NCBI GenBank assembly: GCA_002591605.1
Contig: PCDA01000011.1
Location: 54,845 to 64,719, forward strand
Direction of reading: 5' to 3'
DNA: 9,875 bases
Source of the DNA: Fidelibacterota bacterium
Lineage (GTDB): Bacteria; Marinisomatota; Marinisomatia; SCGC-AAA003-L08; TMED161
The position numbers were made by a program, and so were the translations under genes. Positions 1 through 6,670 of this stretch are shown here, piece by piece; the first letter of the stretch is position 1, and every line of letters begins with the position of its first letter. The notes under the pieces were generated by a model. That model was not told the DNA's origin. It saw only the letters and a list, made by a program, of their open reading frames with translations, and did no database searches.

Positions 1-257
1 TCAGCACTTCCAAACTTTTTCTTCATCTGCTTTTCAATACAGCTTATATTCGAATTCATTTGAGAAATTAAATCAGGTGGAAAATCATTGTAATTAATGA
101 AATAATTACAAACTTCAGTAGTAATTGTAAACCCAGGAGGGACAGGAAGGCCCATATTAGACATCTCTGCTAAATTTGCTCCCTTTCCACCGAGCAAATT
201 AGAATACTGAGCATCACCTTCCGTTAAGCTAGGACCAAAAAAGTATGTATATTTCAT
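1..257 (-). CDS. ppdK: Pyruvate,phosphate dikinase, N-terminal fragment
   Basis: Only the first 85 codons lie in the window; the gene runs off the left edge. The enzyme interconverts pyruvate + ATP + phosphate with phosphoenolpyruvate + AMP + diphosphate in the cytoplasm, serving gluconeogenesis or PPi-dependent glycolysis. Seen: the start MKYTYFFGPS, then LLGGKGANLAEM at about residues 21-32 and GLPVPPGFTITTEVC at about 36-50, which is the hallmark opening of the ATP-grasp (nucleotide-binding) domain of PPDK. PEP synthase has a related but different opening, so PPDK is clearly preferred. The ATG at 255-257 has no obvious Shine-Dalgarno sequence in front of it. It is divergent from the SpoVG-family gene across about 207 bp. 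Nothing downstream of residue 85 (phospho-histidine and PEP-binding domains) can be judged. Confidence 0.93.
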   Translation of the reverse strand, partial: MKYTYFFGPSLTEGDAQYSNLLGGKGANLAEMSNMGLPVPPGFTITTEVCNYFINYNDFPPDLISQMNSNISCIEKQMKKKFGSA

Positions 258-295
258 AAAAAAACCGCAATAATTGTCTTTAATCTTATGCCAAG

Positions 296-307
296 TTTTG
301 TACAAAA
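296..307. repeat. 12-bp perfect palindrome TTTTGTACAAAA
   Basis: This is a perfect palindrome about 40 bp upstream of the ppdK start. Its TTTGTA/TACAAA half-sites recur in the second palindrome at 338-354 in the same intergenic region. A regulator-binding role is inference. In AT-rich DNA a 12-bp palindrome can arise by chance. Confidence 0.35.
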
Positions 308-337
308 ATGCAATTCAAAATATTTATAAAACTTTAC

Positions 338-354
338 TTTGTAAAATTTACAAA
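338..354. repeat. 17-bp palindrome TTTGTAAA-A-TTTACAAA
   Basis: Perfect 8-bp arms are separated by one base, in the divergent region between ppdK and the SpoVG-family gene. The half-sites match those at 296-307. An oligo-T stretch follows on the plus strand, but the stem has almost no G/C and both flanking genes read away from it. An operator is therefore more likely than a terminator. Function is inferred. Confidence 0.35.
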
Positions 355-408
355 AATTTTTTTTAAATTTTTAATATTTCAAAATATGTTGCTAGTATAG
401 ATATTCAA

Positions 409-437
409 TTGAAATTTTAGTAATTACCTAGTATATT
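409..437 (+). promoter_or_regulatory. Putative sigma70-type promoter for spoVG-sdh
   Basis: TTGAAA at 409-414 and TATATT at 432-437 are separated by 17 bp. These match the bacterial -35/-10 consensus at four or five and five of six positions, with ideal spacing. Transcription would begin near 444, leaving about 20 nt of leader with GAGAG (453-457) as ribosome-binding site before the TTG start at 465. If the organism uses a Bacteroidota-type -33/-7 promoter instead, this call would be wrong. Confidence 0.45.
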
Positions 438-464
438 ATATGTACACAAATTGAGAGAACTACA

Positions 465-833
465 TTGAAAATTGAAAGAATGAACAAGGGAGAATGGGGA
501 AAAATCAAAGCCTTTTTTGATTTGCGCACAGATGAGGGTTTTGTTATTAAGGGATTCAAGCTAATACATGGTATTAATGGCCTCTTTGTAGGAAATCCCA
601 GCCAAAAAGGTAATGATGGTGAGTATTATGACACCATTTTTGCTGAAAAAGAATTAAAAGATGAATTATCCCAAATTGCAATTGATCACTATGGCCAAGA
701 AGTGATGCCAGAAAACGAACCATTTTCAGACACTTCAGGTGTAAGCAATTCATTTGAACAATCTTCATCGTCAGCCAAAGAAGACGAAAGTCACGATACA
801 CCAAGCTTTACCGACGACGATATACCATTTTAA
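465..833 (+). CDS. spoVG: SpoVG-family nucleic-acid-binding protein with SSB-like C-terminal tail
   Basis: This 122-residue protein has two parts. Residues 1-79 match the SpoVG fold: a beta-strand start (KIERMNK), GKIKAFFDL, GFVIKGFKLIHG, then NGLFVGNPSQKGNDGEYYD at 38-56, which is the family's most conserved stretch. SpoVG proteins are small DNA/RNA-binding regulators known from Bacillus, Staphylococcus, Listeria and Borrelia, usually about 85-100 residues long. Residues 80-122 are a low-complexity Ser/Asp/Glu tail ending DDDIPF, which matches the extreme C-terminus of bacterial single-stranded DNA-binding protein, the docking tip for repair and replication partners. I chose the TTG at 465 over the in-frame ATG at 480 because it follows GAGAG by 7 nt and keeps the first beta strand. 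It sits 6 bp before sdhC, in the same frame, so co-transcription is likely. The SpoVG call is solid; the role of the tail is inferred. Confidence 0.82.
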   Translation: MKIERMNKGEWGKIKAFFDLRTDEGFVIKGFKLIHGINGLFVGNPSQKGNDGEYYDTIFAEKELKDELSQIAIDHYGQEVMPENEPFSDTSGVSNSFEQSSSSAKEDESHDTPSFTDDDIPF

Positions 834-839
834 AAAATA

Positions 840-1484
840 TTGAAATATTATATTCTTAATAAATATTTAGCAGCTCTTTCTGGCTTATTTTTAATATTGT
901 TTTTGACAGGTCATTTAGCAGGAAATTTACAGCTGCTCATTCCTGAGTCATACGGTGCACAAAAACAATTTAATGATTATGCTCATTTTATGTCTACTAA
1001 CCCGGTTGTAAAAGTATTGTCAATCGTTACATATATATCCATTATTGCACATGTTTTGGTTACACTGGCTTTAACGATTGATTCTAAGCTCAAAAGACCC
1101 AAGAGATATAGATATGCAGCATCGCAAACAAACTCAATTAGCTCAAAATATATGGGTGTTCTTGGCACCGTAATTTTGGCATTCATTATAGTTCATTTAA
1201 GTAATTTCTGGTACAAGGCAAAATTTGAAGGTGAAACAGATATATATAATTTGGTAATAAGTAAATTTCAACATTTAGACCAGGTTGCTATATACGTTGT
1301 TTCAATGCTTGCTATATTCTTTCATGTTTTACATGGATTTGCTAGCAGTTTTCAATCACTTGGGCTAGTTACTTCAAAAACCAGAAAATATTTCAAAATA
1401 TTGGGCATGGCTTATGCATTATTAATACCTATTATGTTTGCTATTATTCCTATCTATATATATTTTGGCTTTCAATTAAAATAA
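840..1484 (+). CDS. sdhC: Succinate dehydrogenase cytochrome b subunit, b558 family
   Basis: This is the membrane anchor of complex II, carrying heme b and passing electrons from the iron-sulfur subunit to quinone. The 214 residues form five hydrophobic helices at about 9-31, 57-80, 105-124, 147-172 and 187-209. This is the single-subunit anchor layout, as in Wolinella fumarate reductase and Bacillus/Bacteroidota b558 enzymes, which need no SdhD. Histidines H25, H71, H119 and H162, one in each of the first four helices, fit the four axial ligands of a di-heme anchor; H165 is close to the last. The start is TTG at 840, because the next in-frame Met is at residue 51, beyond helix 1. No clear Shine-Dalgarno precedes it, so coupling to the gene just upstream is plausible. 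The stop codon lies inside the first unit of a downstream repeat. Direction of catalysis (succinate oxidation or fumarate reduction) cannot be read from sequence. Confidence 0.92.
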   Translation: MKYYILNKYLAALSGLFLILFLTGHLAGNLQLLIPESYGAQKQFNDYAHFMSTNPVVKVLSIVTYISIIAHVLVTLALTIDSKLKRPKRYRYAASQTNSISSKYMGVLGTVILAFIIVHLSNFWYKAKFEGETDIYNLVISKFQHLDQVAIYVVSMLAIFFHVLHGFASSFQSLGLVTSKTRKYFKILGMAYALLIPIMFAIIPIYIYFGFQLK

Positions 1485-1552
1485 ATATTGTCTACACAAT
1501 CCTCCTCAGAAAAATTTTGTCTACAAAATAAATATTGAGCTTTAGGATTTTA

Positions 1553-1578
1553 TGTAGACAAAATAAATATTGTCTACA
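1553..1578. repeat. Perfect 9-bp inverted repeat with 8-bp spacer
   Basis: TGTAGACAA (1553-1561) and TTGTCTACA (1570-1578) are exact complements around an 8-bp AT spacer. It is the most symmetrical part of the repeat cluster. Its right arm overlaps the possible -35 element of a promoter in front of sdhA, which suits an operator for a dimeric regulator. It could also fold as an RNA hairpin, but no T-run follows immediately that would make a convincing terminator. Confidence 0.5.
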
Positions 1579-1599
1579 ATATATATTTTTTGTTATATT
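1570..1599 (+). promoter_or_regulatory. Possible internal promoter for sdhAB
   Basis: TTGTCT at 1570-1575 and TATATT at 1594-1599 are separated by 18 bp, a moderate match to -35/-10 consensus. A TGTCTACA copy overlaps the -35 and an opposing GTAGACA copy lies just past the -10, so a bound regulator would cover the promoter. Predicted transcription would start near 1606, about 24 nt before the sdhA ATG. In such AT-rich DNA chance matches are common. Confidence 0.3.
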
Positions 1600-1629
1600 T
1601 AAGTAGACACAACTGATTGAAAGTTTAAA

Positions 1630-3819
1630 ATGAAGAACGACACATTTGATGTAAGAAATAATTATGGCTATACAGTAGAAAAGTTTCTAGCTTTTTTTAA
1701 CAAATATTCCCATATACCAAAAGGGTCTTTTCAAATCAAAAAAAGAGGAGATAAAGATTATTGGTATTTTACACTAAGCACTGGCTCTTCTGATAGAGTT
1801 AAATATCTTTGTAAGGCACACACAAATAAAGAAAATGATATCACAAGTTTTGAAGATGCTCTAGATAAGTTAAAAGAAAAGTTTCAAAACAAAAATGATA
1901 AACAAAATTCATTAAATTCAAATGTTCCGGATGGTGAATTAAAAAATAAATGGATTGATTATAGATCAAAAATTCCACTTGTAAGTCCTGCTAACAAAAA
2001 AAAATTAAACGTAATTGTTATTGGCACAGGTTTAGCTGGAGCATCTGCTGCTGCTTCCCTAGCTGAGCTTGGTTATAATGTTGAGGCTTTTTGTTTCCAG
2101 GATAGTGCAAGGCGAGCACATTCAATTGCTGCTCAAGGAGGAATTAATGCTGCAAAAAATTATCAAAATGATGGTGATAGTGTTTATAGACTCTTTTATG
2201 ATACAATAAAAGGAGGTGATTATCGATCAAGAGAGGCAAATGTTTATAGATTAGCAGAGGTAAGCGCCAATATTATTGACCAGTGTGTTGCCCAAGGAGT
2301 TCCATTTGCTAGAGAATATGGTGGCCTACTCGACAACCGTTCATTTGGTGGGGTTCAAGTTTCACGTACTTTTTATGCAAGGGGTCAAACCGGACAACAA
2401 CTATTATTAGGTGCCTATAGTGCACTCAGCAGACAGGTAAGTAAAGGTAATGTTAAACTATATACGCGTCATGAAATGCAAGATGTCGTTTTGGTTGATG
2501 GGGAGGCAAAAGGTGTCATTGTTAAGGATTTAATAAACGGTCAATACCAGCGGTTTGCTGGCGATGCTGTAGTATTGGCCACAGGTGGATATGGAAATGT
2601 TTATTATTTATCTACCAATGCAATGGGTTCCAACGTAACTGCGTCATGGAAAGCCTACAAAAAAGGAGCTTATTTTGCAAATCCTTGTTTTTGTCAAATT
2701 CACCCAACTTGTATTCCTGTCAGTGGAGATCATCAATCTAAACTTACTTTAATGAGTGAAAGCCTGAGAAATGATGGCAGAATTTGGGTGCCCAAAAAGA
2801 AAAATGATAATCGTAATGCAAACGAAATACCTGAAGATGAAAGAAACTATTATTTAGAGGTGAGGTACCCTGCATTTGGAAATTTAGTTCCAAGAGACGT
2901 CGCCTCTAGAGCAGCCAAAGAAATGTGTGACGAAGGGTACGGTGTAGGTTCATCAGGATTAGCTGTTTACCTAGACTTTAAAGATGCAATAAATGAGATG
3001 GGCAAAGATACTGTATCTGCTAAATATGGAAATCTTTTTGCTATGTATGAAAAAATAACTGGAGAAGATCCTTACAGTCAGCCCATGAGAATTTATCCAG
3101 CTATTCACTATACAATGGGTGGTACGTGGGTAGATTACAATCTCATGACTTCTATCCCAGGATTATATGCTATCGGTGAGTGTAACTTTTCAGATCATGG
3201 AGCCAATAGATTAGGCGCATCAGCTCTCATGCAAGGATTGGCAGATGGATATTTTGTATTACCTTACACCATAGGGAATTACCTATCAACACAAATTGCA
3301 AAAGAAAGAGCAACTATTGATATGCCAGAATTTGAAAAAGCAGAACGTCAATCTATTGAAAAAATGAAAAAAATATATGACGTTCAAGGTGATCAATCAG
3401 TTGAATCGATTCACAAAAAACTCGGTAGAGTAATTTGGGATTATTGTGGAATGGCAAGAAATGAAAAAGGCTTACTCCACGCCCTTGATCTAGTTAAAGA
3501 TATAAAAGAAGAATTTTGGGCCACTGTCAAAATACCAGGAAAATTTGAAACATTCAACAATGAACTAGACAAGGCGGGAAGAGTTAGCGATTTTATTGAG
3601 CTTGGAGATTTAATGATTAGGGATGCACTAAATAGAGAAGAATCATGTGGAGGACATTTTAGAGAAGAGAGTCAGACAGAATCAGGTGAAGCCTTAAGAG
3701 TAGATGATAAATTTTCGTATGTTTCAGCATGGGAGTTTCAAAATGATCAATCTCCAAAACTTCATAAAGAAAAACTAGAATTTGAAAATGTTAAACTTGC
3801 CGAAAGAAGTTACAAGTGA
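1630..3819 (+). CDS. sdhA: Succinate dehydrogenase flavoprotein subunit with ~97-residue N-terminal extension
   Basis: This is the catalytic subunit of complex II, which oxidises succinate to fumarate with covalent FAD on the cytoplasmic side. From about residue 98 the 729-residue protein follows the Bacteroidota-type SdhA closely: Rossmann motif GTGLAGASA (132-140), [15 protein letters not shown] with H164 the expected FAD-linking histidine, HPT at 358, HYTMGG at 493 and NRLGASAL with R527. The family is usually about 640 residues, so residues 1-97 are extra. This part is lysine- and aromatic-rich (YWYFTLSTG near 45-52), ends in a charged helix-like stretch (74-92), and I do not recognise it. 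ATG 1630, preceded by GAAAG at 1619-1623, is the only usable start: there is no in-frame ATG, GTG or TTG between it and the FAD motif. The end overlaps sdhB at a TGATG junction. Confidence 0.94.
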   Translation: MKNDTFDVRNNYGYTVEKFLAFFNKYSHIPKGSFQIKKRGDKDYWYFTLSTGSSDRVKYLCKAHTNKENDITSFEDALDKLKEKFQNKNDKQNSLNSNVPDGELKNKWIDYRSKIPLVSPANKKKLNVIVIGTGLAGASAAASLAELGYNVEAFCFQDSARRAHSIAAQGGINAAKNYQNDGDSVYRLFYDTIKGGDYRSREANVYRLAEVSANIIDQCVAQGVPFAREYGGLLDNRSFGGVQVSRTFYARGQTGQQLLLGAYSALSRQVSKGNVKLYTRHEMQDVVLVDGEAKGVIVKDLINGQYQRFAGDAVVLATGGYGNVYYLSTNAMGSNVTASWKAYKKGAYFANPCFCQIHPTCIPVSGDHQSKLTLMSESLRNDGRIWVPKKKNDNRNANEIPEDERNYYLEVRYPAFGNLVPRDVASRAAKEMCDEGYGVGSSGLAVYLDFKDAINEMGKDTVSAKYGNLFAMYEKITGEDPYSQPMRIYPAIHYTMGGTWVDYNLMTSIPGLYAIGECNFSDHGANRLGASALMQGLADGYFVLPYTIGNYLSTQIAKERATIDMPEFEKAERQSIEKMKKIYDVQGDQSVESIHKKLGRVIWDYCGMARNEKGLLHALDLVKDIKEEFWATVKIPGKFETFNNELDKAGRVSDFIELGDLMIRDALNREESCGGHFREESQTESGEALRVDDKFSYVSAWEFQNDQSPKLHKEKLEFENVKLAERSYK

Positions 3820-4571
3820 TGGATACAATGACATTAAAATTAATGGTTTGGCGCCAAGAATCGTCAGATACAAAAGGTAGGTTTGAAACGTATCAAGTTA
3901 GTGACATTGATGGCGACATGTCTTTTTTAGAAATGATTGATATTTTAAATGAGCAGTTAATAGTTAATAATAATGATCCAGTTACATTTGACCATGATTG
4001 TCGTGAAGGTATTTGTGGAGCGTGTAGTATGTATATCAATGGTCATCCACATGGACCACAACAAGGAACCACAACATGCCAGCTACATATGAGGCATTTT
4101 AATAATGGCGATACTATAGTTATAGAGCCTTGGAGAGCAAAAGGATTTCCTGTTATTAAAGATTTAATGGTCGATCGCTCAGCTTTCGATAGAATTATGC
4201 AATCAGGCGGATATGTTTCTGTGAACACTGGTAATGCTCCTGATGGAAATGCTATTCCTATTAATAAAATGAATGCTGATGAAGCATTTATGTCTGCTGC
4301 ATGCATTGGCTGTGGCGCCTGTGTGGCGGCGTGTAAAAATGCATCTGCTATGCTATTTGTTGGAGCAAAAGTTAATCAATTATCTCTTCTTCCCCAAGGT
4401 GGACCAGAGAGATCTTCACGAGTTAAAAATATGATTAATACGATGGAAGAAGAAGGATTTGGTCACTGTACAAATACTGGTGCGTGCGAAGCAGAATGTC
4501 CCAAAGAAATATCTATAGATAATATTGCTAAATTAAATCGTGAATATATAAGGGCTCTACTTAAAAAGTAA
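3819..4571 (+). CDS. sdhB: Succinate dehydrogenase iron-sulfur subunit
   Basis: SdhB carries electrons from FAD in SdhA to heme and quinone in SdhC through three iron-sulfur clusters. With the ATG at 3819 it has 250 residues, normal for the b558-type family. [2Fe-2S] ligands are C61, C66, C69 and C87 (CREGICGAC, then TTC). The C-terminal ferredoxin domain has [11 protein letters not shown] (C162, C165, C168, C172) and [11 protein letters not shown] (C217, C223, C227), the usual [4Fe-4S]/[3Fe-4S] set. No ligand is missing. The ATG overlaps the sdhA stop by one base (TGATG), typical of translational coupling. A GTG one codon earlier (3816) is an equally in-frame alternative, and a further in-frame ATG lies at 3828. 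The gene ends 6 bp from the convergent tonB stop, with no clear terminator between them. Confidence 0.95.
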   Translation: MDTMTLKLMVWRQESSDTKGRFETYQVSDIDGDMSFLEMIDILNEQLIVNNNDPVTFDHDCREGICGACSMYINGHPHGPQQGTTTCQLHMRHFNNGDTIVIEPWRAKGFPVIKDLMVDRSAFDRIMQSGGYVSVNTGNAPDGNAIPINKMNADEAFMSAACIGCGACVAACKNASAMLFVGAKVNQLSLLPQGGPERSSRVKNMINTMEEEGFGHCTNTGACEAECPKEISIDNIAKLNREYIRALLKK

Positions 4572-4577
4572 AAACTA

Positions 4578-5213
4578 TTATTGAGCGTCTTTTAATTTAA
4601 AGTTTACTGGAACAGTCATATATACACCAACCCTCATATCTCTTTGCATGGCTGGCTTCCATTCTGATTTTTTTACGGCAGTAATCGCAGCTTCTTCAAA
4701 AACTGGATTTCCCCTAATCATTTGAACACTATTTGCTCTCACTTTGCCTTTTTTGTCTACAAAAAACTTAATAAAAACCTTGCCTTCTAATTTCATTTCT
4801 ATTGCTAACTTGGGATATACTAGAAAGTCAAATATGCTTTTACCAGATTTTGGAGATGGAGCTTTATCGTAAGCAACAAACTCAGAATCACCCCCTTCAT
4901 CTGGAGGAGGTGGTGCATCCCAATCCTCCCAATCATCGAAATCACTTTCAAATTCCTCATAATCTTCATCTGAAAATTCTTCATCTGATGCTATTGGAAT
5001 TGATGGTCTTGCTGGAGGTTCTGGTAATTCTATTTGTTCAGTTTCAGGGATTTCAATTGTTTCAATTTCTTCTTGAATGATATATATTGTTTTTTCAGCT
5101 TCTCCCAGAGCACGAGGAAATACATAAAACGCGCTTGAAATACCCAGCACAACTGCCACTGCCACTGCTCTAATTCTTATTGGGTAATCTAAATTAAGAG
5201 GATCATTTCGCAT
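4578..5213 (-). CDS. tonB: TonB-family energy transducer
   Basis: TonB couples the ExbB/ExbD proton channel in the inner membrane to outer-membrane TonB-dependent receptors. The 211 residues show a short cytoplasmic start, one membrane segment at about 14-33, a periplasmic linker at about 40-125, and a TonB C-terminal domain at about 130-208 (YPKLAIEMKLEGKVFIKFFV, then the W-KPAMQRDMRVGVYMTVPVNF ending). The linker contains Pro-rich patches (PEPPARPSIP, PPPP) separated by a very acidic stretch at 77-99 with 15 Asp/Glu and several Phe/Trp/Tyr, unlike the Lys-Pro/Glu-Pro linker of E. coli TonB. AAAGG about 10 nt upstream inside exbD may serve as ribosome-binding site; the gap to that gene is 2 bp. 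It is last in the exbB-exbD-exbD-tonB unit. The transported substrate is unknown. Confidence 0.9.
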   Translation of the reverse strand: MRNDPLNLDYPIRIRAVAVAVVLGISSAFYVFPRALGEAEKTIYIIQEEIETIEIPETEQIELPEPPARPSIPIASDEEFSDEDYEEFESDFDDWEDWDAPPPPDEGGDSEFVAYDKAPSPKSGKSIFDFLVYPKLAIEMKLEGKVFIKFFVDKKGKVRANSVQMIRGNPVFEEAAITAVKKSEWKPAMQRDMRVGVYMTVPVNFKLKDAQ

Positions 5214-5215
5214 AA

Positions 5216-5626
5216 CTAATCTGCCTTTGTCATTGCTGCATAACTTAATTTAAGAGCATTTGCTTTTCTTAGTTGAGTATGTATATCCATAATCAAATCC
5301 ATTTTTGCTTTTTGGTCAGATTTAAGCGAAACGGTTAACTTGGGATCACGTGAAATTTTAGATGCCATAATCGCTCCTAGTCCATCAACTCTTGTCAACC
5401 TATCATCTACAGAAATTAATTTATCTTTAGTTGCCCATACATATGAAGTATGTCGTTTGCTTTCTAGCTTTTCTATCATTTTTGCCCTGGGCATCAAAAC
5501 ATCTAATCCATCAAATTCCCTCATAACAGTTGTAACCATGAAAAAAATTAATAACATAAAAATAATATCAGGTAATGATGATGTAGATATTTCGTTACTT
5601 TCTTGAGTTTTTCTTTCTATTTTCAT
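5216..5626 (-). CDS. exbD: ExbD/TolR-family proton-channel subunit (second copy)
   Basis: This is the second of two adjacent ExbD/TolR genes, 136 residues long. It has a cytoplasmic N-terminus, one membrane helix at about 19-36 and a periplasmic domain at about 40-133. D20 in the SLPDIIFMLLIFFMVTT segment is the conserved membrane aspartate needed for proton-driven torque. The start ATG abuts the stop of the upstream exbD (TAAATG), so translation is probably coupled. The periplasmic part differs greatly from the first copy, so this looks like an old paralogue with its own job and not a recent duplication. ExbD and TolR cannot be separated by sequence alone; the adjacent tonB favours ExbD. Confidence 0.88.
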   Translation of the reverse strand: MKIERKTQESNEISTSSLPDIIFMLLIFFMVTTVMREFDGLDVLMPRAKMIEKLESKRHTSYVWATKDKLISVDDRLTRVDGLGAIMASKISRDPKLTVSLKSDQKAKMDLIMDIHTQLRKANALKLSYAAMTKAD

Positions 5627-6028
5627 TTATTTACGGTGGTCATTAGCTATAGATATTTTTTTAGCCTTAGCTTTTTTAAATTCATCTAATAGTGCGACAT
5701 AATCTTGGTAGTCTGCACGCGTACTTGTTTTAATTGAAAATATCATATTTTTATTTTTTCTTATTTCATTTTCAACTAAACTTTTTATCTCATATATATT
5801 TTTTAATTTTTCATCAAAAACAATACTTCCATCTGCTGCAAGAACAACATTAATAATATCTTCTGTATTGACATCTTTATTACTTCCTTCAGCTGGAAGA
5901 ATAATGTTAATACCCTTGTCCATTGAAATAGTTGTAGTAACAAGGAAAAACACCAAAAGTAAAAATGCAATGTCTGCCATAGAAGAAGAGTTTACTTCAT
6001 CTACTTTCCTTTTTCTTTTACTAATCAT
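5627..6028 (-). CDS. exbD: ExbD/TolR-family proton-channel subunit (first copy)
   Basis: The protein has 133 residues: a basic N-terminus (KRKRK), one membrane helix at about 18-36 and a periplasmic domain. D19 in MADIAFLLLVFFLVTT is the conserved intramembrane aspartate of ExbD/TolR/MotB-type stator proteins. The start lies 3 bp after the exbB stop and the gene ends flush with the start of the second exbD. With ExbB it would form the proton-conducting motor that energises TonB. Two tandem ExbD genes are common in FCB-type clusters, where the two may form a mixed stator; that last point is inference. Confidence 0.89.
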   Translation of the reverse strand: MISKRKRKVDEVNSSSMADIAFLLLVFFLVTTTISMDKGINIILPAEGSNKDVNTEDIINVVLAADGSIVFDEKLKNIYEIKSLVENEIRKNKNMIFSIKTSTRADYQDYVALLDEFKKAKAKKISIANDHRK

Positions 6029-6031
6029 TGT

Positions 6032-6643
6032 TTATTTGTTAGATCTGTCGCCAATAGCTTGTAATAAATATGTTGTAGCTTTTTGCATTACAACAATTTG
6101 ATTATCAATGATATATAATACTGTATTTTGAAGTACCTGAAGGATTACTGCGACAACTAAACCGAACGCTGTAGTTAGCAGTGCTACAGAAATACCACCA
6201 GCAACAATGGCTGGCGAGATATCGTTTGCCATTTTAATATCATTAAATGCCTGAATCATACCCCAAACAGTACCCAAGAAACCTAACATGGGAGCTGTTG
6301 CAATACACAGTGAAATCCAAGTCATATTTTTTTCTAGAGATGCCATTTCTATACCACCTGTTTGATCTAGAGCTTTCTCAGCTTCTTCGACGCCTTTTGG
6401 GGCACACTCCAGTGCATTATAACACAGATTAGCAACAGGACCAATAGCTTCATCGCATTCTGACAAGGCATCATCAAATCCCTTACTTTTTGTTGTTTCA
6501 GCAATTTTAAGTGCAAAGCTTTCATTAGCACTTAAACCTGAAATTAAATGATATAGCCTTTCAAAGACAAAAATCAACCCAATGATTCCAATCCCTAGAA
6601 TTGGCCACATAAAATTTCCACCATCTAAAAATAATTGCACCAT
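6032..6643 (-). CDS. exbB: MotA/TolQ/ExbB-family proton channel
   Basis: This is the inner-membrane channel subunit of the TonB motor. The 203 residues have a first membrane helix at about 12-31, a cytoplasmic domain at about 35-105, and helices at about 108-131 and 146-172. The family signatures are PMLGFLGTVWGMI (118-130) and GGISVALLTTAFGLVVAV (149-166); T157/T158 match the conserved pore threonine region. It is slightly shorter than E. coli ExbB (244). AAGGAG at 6654-6659, 10 nt before the ATG, is the strongest Shine-Dalgarno sequence in the window, suggesting this is the efficiently translated first gene of the exbB-exbD-exbD-tonB unit. TolQ is the alternative name, but no tolA, tolB or pal is adjacent. 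Confidence 0.92.
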   Translation of the reverse strand: MVQLFLDGGNFMWPILGIGIIGLIFVFERLYHLISGLSANESFALKIAETTKSKGFDDALSECDEAIGPVANLCYNALECAPKGVEEAEKALDQTGGIEMASLEKNMTWISLCIATAPMLGFLGTVWGMIQAFNDIKMANDISPAIVAGGISVALLTTAFGLVVAVILQVLQNTVLYIIDNQIVVMQKATTYLLQAIGDRSNK

Positions 6644-6653
6644 AAATTCACTA

Positions 6654-6659
6654 CTCCTT
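6654..6659 (-). promoter_or_regulatory. Strong Shine-Dalgarno sequence of exbB
   Basis: The minus strand reads AAGGAG 10 nt before the exbB ATG. Most other starts in this window have weak or no such match, so this site stands out and supports the start at 6643. Confidence 0.7.
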
Positions 6660-6670
6660 ATTTAAGTATA

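Larger units (their letters stand above)
1478..1609. repeat. Cluster of short direct and inverted repeats between sdhC and sdhA
   Basis: Two interleaved motifs are visible. AAAATAAATATTG occurs exactly three times (1478-1490, 1525-1537, 1560-1572). The octamer TGTCTACA or its complement occurs at 1489-1496 (+), 1518-1525 (+), 1553-1560 (-) and 1571-1578 (+), plus a 7/8 match at 1602-1609 (-). The first copy overlaps the sdhC stop codon. No ORF occupies the gap. The repeats could be operator sites or the remnant of a tiny inserted repeat element; the sequence alone does not decide. Confidence 0.75.

Noticed and set aside
338..375. Palindrome plus T-run as an intrinsic terminator
   Set aside because: Both flanking genes are transcribed away from this point and the stem is almost pure A-T, so nothing here would need terminating.
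1478..1609. CRISPR array
   Set aside because: The repeat units are only 8-13 bp, occur in both orientations and have irregular spacing; there are no spacer-like segments or cas genes.
4043..4306. 87-codon open frame on the minus strand
   Set aside because: It is antisense to the cluster-binding region of sdhB; its cysteines are a by-product of the complementary strand.
4553..4605. Bidirectional terminator between sdhB and tonB
   Set aside because: Only weak TTAAAAG-like/CTTTTAA arms about 20 bp apart, without a GC stem. The 6-bp gap leaves no convincing hairpin.
5216..6028. Recent duplication of exbD
   Set aside because: The two copies share only the membrane-helix signature; their periplasmic domains differ strongly, so they are ancient paralogues.
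6665..6670. TATACT as -10 of an exbB promoter
   Set aside because: The transcript would start on top of the Shine-Dalgarno sequence and there is no good -35 at 17 bp upstream.
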